Source of the DNA: Drosophila pseudoobscura
Lineage: Eukaryota; Arthropoda; Insecta; Diptera; Drosophilidae
DNA: 64,000 nt
NCBI RefSeq assembly: GCF_009870125.1
Contig: NC_046680.1
Coordinates: 22,029,501-22,093,500 of the forward strand
Reading direction: 5' to 3'
Shown here: positions 55,928 through 64,000 of the stretch, piece by piece
How the letters are laid out: every line of letters begins with the position of its first letter
Numbering within the stretch: the stretch's first letter is position 1
Made by a program: the position numbers and the translations under genes
The notes under the pieces: generated by a model
Database searches by the model: none
Told to the model about the DNA's origin: nothing
What the model saw: only the letters and a program-made list of their open reading frames with translations

Positions 55928-56077
55928 CGTCTGGAGGAGACCTTCGCCCAGCAGCTCGACGAAATGGAGACCCTGTACGGGGGCGCACTGATTGTCTCCA
56001 TGCCGTCGGACACACTGCAGCGTGATCACTTCACTGGGTCCACCCGCAGCAGCCTCAGCTCCTACTCGGAGGGATGA
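55928..56077 (+). CDS. slik: Alternative distal terminal exon of slik (short C-terminus)
   Basis: GACAG|CGTCTGGAG opens in phase 0, so it can replace the 53777-54835 exon after the donor at 52912. It codes for 49 residues, RLEETFAQQLDEMETLYG... ending RSSLSSYSEG, and continues the coiled coil better than the long tail does. The resulting kinase has about 1344 residues (1350 with the micro-exon), close to the main D. melanogaster form as I remember it. The stop is TGA at 56075-56077, with a further 41 open codons in frame (TGA-G context). Confidence 0.85.
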   Translation, partial: RLEETFAQQLDEMETLYGGALIVSMPSDTLQRDHFTGSTRSSLSSYSEG

Positions 56078-56272
56078 GGGCTGCTTAATTATAGATGCTG
56101 GATGCTGGATGCCTGCCACGTCTGTCGAGCAGGCACAAACAAAGGAAGTGGCTGCAACACCGACAGCGACAGTGGCAGTGGCAGCGGCAGCTATGCAAAG
56201 TAAAACAAAACAATTGTCAGCCATCCATTAAGGCTTCCGCCAGGGAAAGAGCGCTTCTATCCATGCTTAGGC

Positions 56273-56294
56273 ATATATATATATATATATATAT
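56273..56294 (+). repeat. (AT)11 microsatellite
   Basis: Eleven AT units in the slik 3' UTR. Confidence 0.85.
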
Positions 56295-57054
56295 GTACCT
56301 AAAGTACATATATGGGTATATATATATAAGAGATGGACATGCATGTGTGTGTGTGTGTCCTGGCAAGAAGCGCGTCGGGTCATGCTTAAGTTTTTGTGTC
56401 GTAAAATGTAATACATAAGCTTAATTTTATTATTATTTTTGCATTGTATGTTAGCCTATTACTCTATTAATTATTACCGCCGTATCCAGCGTTCATCTGT
56501 TCTATCCGTACATGCAAAACATGTATAAGCCCAGAGACCTAGGCACCCAATATCCAATATGTAATATGTCGAGAGCAGAATTAAATTTACTTAATATTTA
56601 TACAGACATACATACACGCATAACACAAGCCACCAACCCCAAATCACTGGACAAACGAAATACGAAACATACGTACACCACCCAGCAAATATTCCTTTTG
56701 TTGACCTTATCGCTATTGTAAATATATCTATAAATATATACATATATCCCATAACTATGCAACACATACACACAGATAAACACACTCTGACAGATAGAAG
56801 ACAGTCGTAAACAGATGTATGGGAAGGGAAAGCTTTGCAAAAGTTAATGTGGCAAAAAGGAGAATTATACGAACGAGTATGTGAGATGTTGGGATTCCAG
56901 AACACAAATTGTGTGAGAGAGTTGGAGCTGGAGGCCGTCGGGTAACGATAAAAGATATTTATATTTGTAAACGTTTATGCTTATATATTTTATATAAATA
57001 TATACATATTTAAATTTAAAAAAATCAAAAAACAATAGCCCCAAAACAGAAAAA

Positions 57055-57060
57055 AATAAA
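57055..57060 (+). terminator. Poly(A) signal of the slik short-tail isoform
   Basis: AATAAA about 980 nt downstream of the distal slik stop, in an A-rich stretch. Confidence 0.45.
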
Positions 57061-59293
57061 AAAGAATAGAAAAATTAAGCAACCCATCTTTTGTCCTATT
57101 TTAAAATCAATTTCTTTTCTCACAAATCTTTCCATCTATTATTCTGCAATGAATTTGATTATGAACTACCAAGAAGTTTCCCTTCTGAGAATATCTAGGA
57201 ACTTGTTTCTGTTCTAATTTATAAGGTGATAAATTGCAAGAATGAAATATGTCTCAAATGCCATCACAAATACTGCACTTCACCAAGAATTCGGAGCACT
57301 GTGTCCTTTCAGCACCCTTACAAAGTTGAACGGTGCGTATGAGTTATAGAGGGGTAAAGAGGAACGAAGAATTATGAAGAATTTGAGGCCATTCCTCCTC
57401 CTTGGGTTGGCCGGCGCGTGCCGATTACCAATTTTCAGCATATGGATGCAGTGGCTATGTTGCGAGTATGTTGTATTCTATTGCAGCAGATCCAGTTCCA
57501 GTCCAACGAAATAATCCTTAAAATGCCCGCCCACTCATGAACTCCACTCCCACTCACTCATAATCCCCCTCATGGAACATTCAGCGAGCCAAAGCTCTTG
57601 CGCTTCTTTCTGCATTGTCCACTTATGTAGTTTTATGTCATATACTATACTCGTTCTCGTATGACTGGCATATAGAAAGTCCCGTACTATCTGCAAACCT
57701 TCACACATGGCATACCCAAAGGGATACAATAGGGGGATGGTGGATGGGCGGATGGCCCTCCAGGGGGTTGTGCTGGTATTGTGGCAGGCAGGCTTCCGCA
57801 TGCGTGTTGTGGGGTGGGGGTCGGGTGGGGGTCACTGCCATTGTCAGTGCCATTGCCATGTCAGGCGCGTTAGATCCATTGTTGTCCAGTTTAAACGCAA
57901 CATGAGTTGCTATTAATACCGCCAAGGCACTTGAGGGACCCCCAAGTAATTGCCCAAGGGCTCAACTGAACTCAACGTATCATCGCTAGCTACATCCTCT
58001 AATTATAAACTGGACCGAGAGTTTCTTGTACATAGTTTTTACCTAATTAGTATAGACTATATTTATTTACCCACTATCGAATGCAGATTTGATTTGTTTT
58101 GGGATAAATATTAGTGGTTTTCCTAATAATAAAATAGCTTCGTGTTAGAGGTCTACAATGGTAAACAAACCGGAAGTCGAATTATCAAGAGAGTTAGGGG
58201 TTACGTCGATGAATGAGTCCGCTCACATAAGACTCGTATGGACTACAGTTCAACGAAGCAGTGAGACTTGAAGTAGTTAGTAGTTGTACTTGACCAGGAA
58301 AACCTTTCCACCCTACTGTCTGATATACCCTTATTCTCCACGACTAGCGGGTATATGCATTTGCCGGAACCCCACTACTTTGTATACTCATTGTTAAGTT
58401 TATTAAAAGTTGTTTCCTCTGTAAGTAAGTCCTGACTGACCCAAAGTCATGACTATACGCCCCACTCGGTTGGAGATGGTTTCGTGGCAGAACAGCTGAA
58501 ATATAGCGTGGCATTATTTAATTGAAATGTGAGAATGCGCTTTTCCAGCGTACCTACTTCACGGAAATTCCCGCGCACTCACACACACACTCATCCCCAC
58601 TCGGACTAACGTGTCACACTTGTTCGCATGCCCCATTCGCCCCAGAGTCCCATTGAAAAGGCAGTGGGCTACTGCTTCACCAGCTGCGCTGCTGTTTCTG
58701 CTCCTCCAGCTGCTGCTGTTGCTGCTCCTTCTGCTGATGAAGAGCACAAAACAGGCATATCGTAGGCAACGAGAACTGCTACAAAGATGGCGAGCGTGCT
58801 TGAGGAATGCCCGTGGGGCTCGTGTGCTCTCTCCTAGCCAACCCCAAAGGCCCCCAACCCCCTCTGCTTTGGATGGACTGTTGCGGCGGTTTCATTCATA
58901 TTCATCCATTTCTCGATGCTCCTTCCCACTCCCACTCAGCCACCAGGGTTTTCGGCTATGGCTGCAACTTGGCAGCACTAACCCAATCACACACACAGAC
59001 ACACGCAGTGAAGGCGGGGGAGGGAGTCTCGCATTTTTCCGCTTTTACCACCCACGCATTAGCCAAGGCGCGTCCTTTGTGCGAGGGTGTCGTAGAGGAT
59101 GCTCGCATGTGCTGGGCTGTGCTGTGCTGTGCCCCAACAAACACAAATTCCAGCACAAAGAAAGCCGAGCCGAACGGCAATCGGCTCCGGATCTGGCACT
59201 CGGGCCTGTTCCGTGCTCTCTCTGTAGCGCTGCTCTGCTCTGCTCTCATCTCGCGCGATGTACCGTTAAGGTATATGCTTGAAATTTTCAGCT
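57061..59293. other. Intergenic stretch between slik and mAChR-A
   Basis: No supported exon. It contains G-rich runs (57815-57835) and scattered short repeats. Confidence 0.55.
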
Positions 59294-60025
59294 TCAGTCC
59301 CGGACGAGATTTGGAAACGTGCGCTTCAAAAGTTCTCTCCCAAAACTGGGAGTCGTCCCCGCAGCGGACGCGTGCAAAGAACGTTAAAAAAAAGTGTTTG
59401 TTACATGGCTTTAGTGAAAATGCGAGAAATAATTAAATAAAATTAGGAAAATATTGTAAATAATATATAAGAAGAGCAAACAGATTTTGCAGTGACAGTG
59501 GCAGTGGCGGTGGCAGTGGGCCTGACGTGTCATTTGTTGTATCGAGTGCGAGAGGAAAAAATAATAAACTTGATTACAATGTTAAATGTGGAAACTTTGG
59601 GCACGCAAAGCGTCAAAGCGTAGACGCTGACGGCGACGCTGGCGCCGACGTCGCAGCTAGCATTGTGTATAATAAAATTGGCGAAAAAGCCCCCCGCAAC
59701 CTCACCCACAACCCTCTTGTAACAGAGTGTGGCCGGCCCGGCAGCGGCAGCAGAAGCAGCAGCAGCAGCTTCAGAAGCAGCGGCAGAAGCAGCCGAAACA
59801 ACCAAAGATGTGCGCGCACAATACAAAAAATTACAAAGCATACTTTTGGGAGCGGCAAATGGCCAAAATCAACAGCGATGCTGAGCGTGCGAAATAAGCA
59901 ATAAGAAAGAAAGAGAGAGAGAGAGAGGTACAGAGAGACCAGGGACACCAACAACAGGACGACGCTTTCATCCGCAGAAAGAGAGGAGAGCGAAAGCGGC
60001 AGCAGCAGCAGCAGCAGCAGCGCAT
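59294..60025 (+). other. Possible non-coding first exon of mAChR-A
   Basis: Initiator-like TCAGTC at 59294-59299 is followed by CGGACG. The stretch is rich in GAGA sites (59908-59930) and (AGC)n (60000-60020) and ends at a strong donor CGCAT|GTAAGTC (60025/60026). No coding frame is proposed. Assignment to mAChR-A rests on its being the next plus-strand gene. Confidence 0.3.
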
Positions 60026-63000
60026 GTAAGTCAGAGCGGTGCTGTGTGTTTGTGTAGGTGACGCTGGCGCTAACGCTGTCACTGGCAGCGCTGCCAGCGC
60101 TGTTTCCAGTGCTCTCGTTTTGATTAAACTTTGTGCGAGTAGGTCGGTGGGGCGCGGTTCAACCACCCACACTGCTGTACCCTCCTCTGCTCACTCGGCT
60201 GGGGCAATATGCTTAGCGGGTAGCCCAAGCATAAGGTGAAAGCCAGTCCAGCAATTTAATTTCCGCAAACAAGAGAGCGAAACGGCATGGCACGGCACGG
60301 CCCGGCCCATGCAGACGGGCCAAAAGCAGGCTGCTAGCCAGCATCTCAGCCATGTGGCAAGCAATTAAACTCGCGCAAAAATTAACATAAACCAGAGGAA
60401 GGGGCCCGGGTCACAGTCACAGCATACAAGACGCACAAAAGTATGCAGCTAGTTTTCCCAGCGTTTTCCTTAAGCTTTTCCTTTTCCGCAACGAAGCACG
60501 CTTTGTCTTGTGCGGGTGTGGTGCGTATGTATACACTGTATGTGTGTGTTTGTGTGTTTGGGTGAAAGTAGGCCCGCATAAAATGTAGCGAACCCGAATA
60601 TCCGCCCGCCCACATCCAGCAAATAAAAGGCGTCTGCTGATGAGCTGCTGCAGTAACACTCACTCGTACGCACATTAGATGAGGTGACAGTGGCAAGTCG
60701 CTTAACGGCACCGGGAACGCAACACACACGAATATGCCAATCAAAATTTGGAAATTGTATGCAAAACTATATCAAGCAGTTCCCTGGAAACTGTTTATAT
60801 GCAAGAAACTCGAATTACTACTCGTAGGAAAGCAAATATCAACAAATGTGAATGATGGCAGTTTATTGTTTAAGCTCTCTGACCGTACATATATGCCTGA
60901 AAAACCTCTGAGCTAATTCAACCTTTTGTTAGATGAGGAATTTACAATTTCAATTTGGTAATTGAAGGATTGTCGGTTCTGAGTTCATTAGAATTGTCCG
61001 TTCTGAGAATTAAGTGCTGTTTGCGAGCACAGGCTAAGGTAAAATGTGAATTATTCAAACAAAAGATTCGATTTGATTTGAGAGTGTGATAGAAAATGCA
61101 AGACCAATAATTGGTTGATAGATGCAGCATCATGGATGAAGCCTGCAACGACTACGTGTCCTTAGTGTATTTGTGAATTGATACTATTTTTGATTCGATT
61201 AGCGGTTGCTTACTGTATTCACTTCATCCTGCCGCGTGATGCGAGCCGCGTGCCACAAGCTTATGGGCTCTGTCATAAAAATAGCTTAATAAATGGCAAA
61301 ACAAATCCTCGCGGGCCGCAGGTTGTTCAGATCTCCCTCTCTCTCGCTGCACGACTACATGTGTGTGTGTGTGTCAGAGAAAAGGGACTCCCACACCGGC
61401 TGCTTCTCCTCCTTCTCCTCCTCCTCCACCCTGTATGGGTGTGTTTGTTTATGCCATTAGCCCAACGCATTTGATAATAAATCCATAAATCCTTTTTTTA
61501 TGGCAAGCAAAAAGCGAGGCACGGCAACCAGACGCTGAATTCGATTATTTGGCAGCCAAAGGGAGCGGTCGTCTGACAAATTTGAATGTGCCCGAAAGGA
61601 AGACGGCCCAGACCGTACAGTACAGCTACTGCCAACTGTCTGTGGCCTGGGCCAACATAAGCTGACGTGGCCTGGACCAAATCACGTACTCAGGACTGGA
61701 CTTAACCGCAGGAGCAAACGGTGAAACTACTTTGTGTGAGACCATCCCAGGACTCACATCCCTCATGCTAGTACGAGTACGAATCGTGAGATTTTGTTTT
61801 TCATTTCTTGGAAATGTTTTGCCGACTCGACTGCCGGCTGGTTTTATTTTATTCTCCTTTTCTTCGACGGCAGCACGTTGTTATTTCTGGTTTTGTCAAT
61901 GCGATATGGCGGCTCAATTTGTGGCGCCCCATTGGTTTTGCCCACTTTGCCGTTAGCTTGTTTTCCCCAATTGATTTATACGCATGTCTGTGTTAGTGTG
62001 AGTGTGGGTGGGAGCGTGAGTCCTCCCACTGGGTGGTGTGTGGTTTCTACGAAATAAATAACCAGATTTTGATTGATTTATTGGCCAGCGCTGCATTTAA
62101 TTGAACATCCATTCGAGATTGTGCCAATTAATCCTGCAGAATAACCTACCCACCAGACCGGTCAAAAGTCAATCACACTTTACATGAATTAATCTCTACT
62201 AAAAGTTCAATTGAGTAAAATTATACACATTCAACTATGAACTAGCCCGAGTAGGGATCAATTACATACTACATACATATATGTACATATGTGGGTGCCA
62301 ATCGAATGCCTAATTGAATCGTTTCGTGTGGTTCTTGCGGTTGAATGAGCCTTGAAATGTGCACCATTTTTCATATGCACTCGTCCTTTGCCCGGACTTG
62401 AACTTCGTTGAAGTGGCTACGTAGAACAATCGAAGATAATCCCTGCATTCAAATAAAGAAATCTTCATTTTAATTGGGAATGACCCACGCTTTGTGTGGA
62501 CTGAATCGTGTGGAAGCGGCTCCACCTCCTTATCCGCCTACAGGCAGCACACAATACAGGAAATAAGCTGGCATCTAGTACTGAATGCCAGTCAATCATG
62601 GGACACGCCTATTCATATCGTATCAGTGTCTATCAATCAGGTGGCCAGCACGTCGTATGCGTAACTTATTTTCATTAAAAAACTTTCGAAATCGAACTTG
62701 CACAATGCCTGCCAAATGAACAGTGTCCCTCCACGGGGTGATATGTGTGGAGGACTATAAGCGTGTATATATATAGACCCAATGACAACATCAATAGTTT
62801 TGAAAAGTGTCAGAGGAAGCCGCCTCGAACATTTCCGTGCCAAAGTCAGGAGTCTGCCACCGACAGGCAGTCAACTTCTTTCCTCGACTGTTGCATGTGG
62901 CCCCATTGTGCTTCGTGGTTACAATAATATCCGGCAGGCAGCAAACAACAAATGTCGTGGGCGTAGCCAGGGGGCGGGGCGGGCCGGTTCTGGCAAGGAG

Positions 63001-63666
63001 GCAAGCTTTCATTTACATTTGCATAGACATTTTCATTAAAACAAATCACACAGAAAATGTCATTTTGCAGCAAGGACAAAGCGAGTCAGGCCCCTGGCAT
63101 TGTAAATATATTATTGCGCTTCCTTGGTCCTCCAGCCCTTCAGCCCCTCCTCTGCCTTTGCATTTGCCTTTGCCCCTGCGGAGCATGGGATGGGATATAT
63201 CAAAGGCCTGCGCTTTGGACAGCTCCTCATAATTCTCGCCTTTTACTATCTCGTTGTTTTATGTCCGATGGCTGCCAAAGGGGCTGGGATGGGATGGGAT
63301 ACGATGGGCATACGGAAATTGTGACACCCTATACTATAACAATCGGGCTCTCGGGGAGTACGACACGTAGATTACTGCTGCATGAAATTGGTTTATGTGG
63401 ATATTGATGCATTGGTGCACTTTCGCACTCATTAGGGCTTACATCAACCGCTAACGATATGCAGCAAAAACCAATTAAAAGCTTAATGAAATTTCGGGAA
63501 TTTGTTCCGACCGAATAATTTCGAACATAAATATTAAAATCAGAATCAATTGAATAATCCTTTAAACTTTCAGGAGCTCTCGTTGATAGGTCTTTGGTTA
63601 GGGTAATCCTTTGGTCGCATCGCTGTTCAGCCTTGTGGAATACACAGTTATTTTTATTGCTTGCAG
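60026..63666 (+). other. Probable intron before the mAChR-A coding exon
   Basis: No supported exon. A pyrimidine-rich acceptor TTTTTATTGCTTGCAG ends at 63666, so the exon bearing the start codon would begin at 63667, with 178 nt of 5' UTR. Confidence 0.5.
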
Positions 63667-63844
63667 GGCCAGTGGAAAAATGGCCAACGCCTTGCGTGGG
63701 TGCAGCCTAAAGGATAAGCAGAGGATGAAAGCCAACTGAAACAGGGGACAAGAACACACAGCGAACGAGACAGCGAGAGAGAGAGAGAAGCGAAAAGGAA
63801 GTGTAATCTTGAAAAGCTTTTGCTGAAAATATCACGTATTCGCC

Positions 63845-64000
63845 ATGGAGCCGGTTATGAGCCTGGCCCTTGCCGCCCATGGCCCGCCCAGCATACTTGA
63901 GCCTCTGTTTAAAACCGTAACTACGAGCACAACGACCACATCGACGACGACGACCACAACCACAACGACGACTAGCAGTCCGGCGCACCTGTCGTCGACA
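63845..64000 (+). CDS. mAChR-A: Muscarinic acetylcholine receptor, type A: N-terminal part (runs off the window)
   Basis: ATG at 63845 in a strong context (CGCCATGG) opens 52 codons to the window end: MEPVMSLALAAHGPPSILEP, then LFKTV and a Thr/Ser array from ACN codons, then SSPAHLSST. From memory this N-terminus matches the Drosophila muscarinic receptor at 60C (mAcR-60C), a Gq-coupled class A GPCR. It has the same MEPVMSLALAAHG start and a poly-Thr extracellular stretch ahead of TM1. Only the extracellular N-terminus is visible, so no transmembrane segment can be checked. The poly-Thr length is likely to vary between species. Confidence 0.85.
   Translation, partial: MEPVMSLALAAHGPPSILEPLFKTVTTSTTTTSTTTTTTTTTTSSPAHLSST

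Larger units (their letters stand above)
56078..57060 (+). other. slik distal 3' UTR
   Basis: AT-rich tail with (AT)11 at 56273-56294 and no coding frame, ending near the A-rich AATAAA at 57055-57060. Confidence 0.55.

Noticed and set aside
56075-56200. 41 in-frame codons after the slik short-isoform TGA
   Set aside because: TGA-G context, short, and ends in a GGCAGTGGCAGC repeat. Not distinguishable from chance.
58611-59282. 223-codon plus-strand frame with a poly-Leu run
   Set aside because: Poly-Leu comes from a CTGCTG-type repeat; no domain and no splice signals. More likely upstream DNA of mAChR-A.

Overview
The window is nuclear DNA of a Drosophila-like fly. The evidence is small introns with GTRAGT donors, TATA/TCAGT core promoters, DRE (TATCGATA) and Ohler motif-1/motif-6 housekeeping promoter elements, many short microsatellites, and proteins that match Drosophila families very closely. 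From memory, the gene set (SerT, slik, Rpn8, PIG-Z, a muscarinic receptor starting MEPVMSLALAAHG, a Pgam5 paralogue, a serine-protease homologue, an NAD-IDH paralogue) belongs to polytene region 60C-60D of D. melanogaster (Muller element C). The proteins differ modestly from D. melanogaster, and the spacers are rich in microsatellites. I think of a non-melanogaster species, possibly of the obscura group, but cannot prove it.

Layout. 1-635 (-): 5' part of a mitochondrial NAD-isocitrate-dehydrogenase-like gene. 636-15.7 kb: about 15 kb with almost no coding sequence, except one candidate first coding exon on the minus strand (10220-10368). 15.7-18.3 kb (+): intronless Pgam5-2-like phosphatase, then a three-exon serine-protease homologue that has lost its catalytic serine. 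21.7-31.2 kb (+): an 18-exon prominin gene with a very long modular cytoplasmic tail. Its first intron holds an intronless p47/UBX-domain gene with its own poly(A) signal. 31.8-32.3 kb (-): small Ala/Tyr-rich cuticle protein. 33.1-35.3 kb (-): PIG-Z GPI mannosyltransferase, with a housekeeping promoter cluster upstream. 36.6-43.3 kb (+): two possible TATA/Inr promoters and the seven coding exons of the serotonin transporter SerT, whose TGA-C stop is followed by 146 in-frame sense codons. 44.5-45.6 kb (-): proteasome lid subunit Rpn8. It is divergent from slik (47.7-56.1 kb, +), a Ste20-family kinase with two alternative C-termini. 59-64 kb (+): probable leader region and first coding exon of the muscarinic receptor mAChR-A, cut by the window end.

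These are not operons. Neighbours share promoter regions (Rpn8/slik) or convergent 3' ends (SerT/Rpn8, prominin/cuticle gene). Two neurotransmitter genes (SerT, mAChR-A) flank housekeeping genes (Rpn8, slik). The left third collects divergent, mostly intron-poor paralogues of conserved enzymes (IDH-like, Pgam5-like, p47-like, protease homologue), a pattern typical of retroposed or male-germline-biased copies; that bias is inferred, not seen.

All exon structures were built by hand from splice consensus plus reading-frame continuity. Each join was checked for phase.
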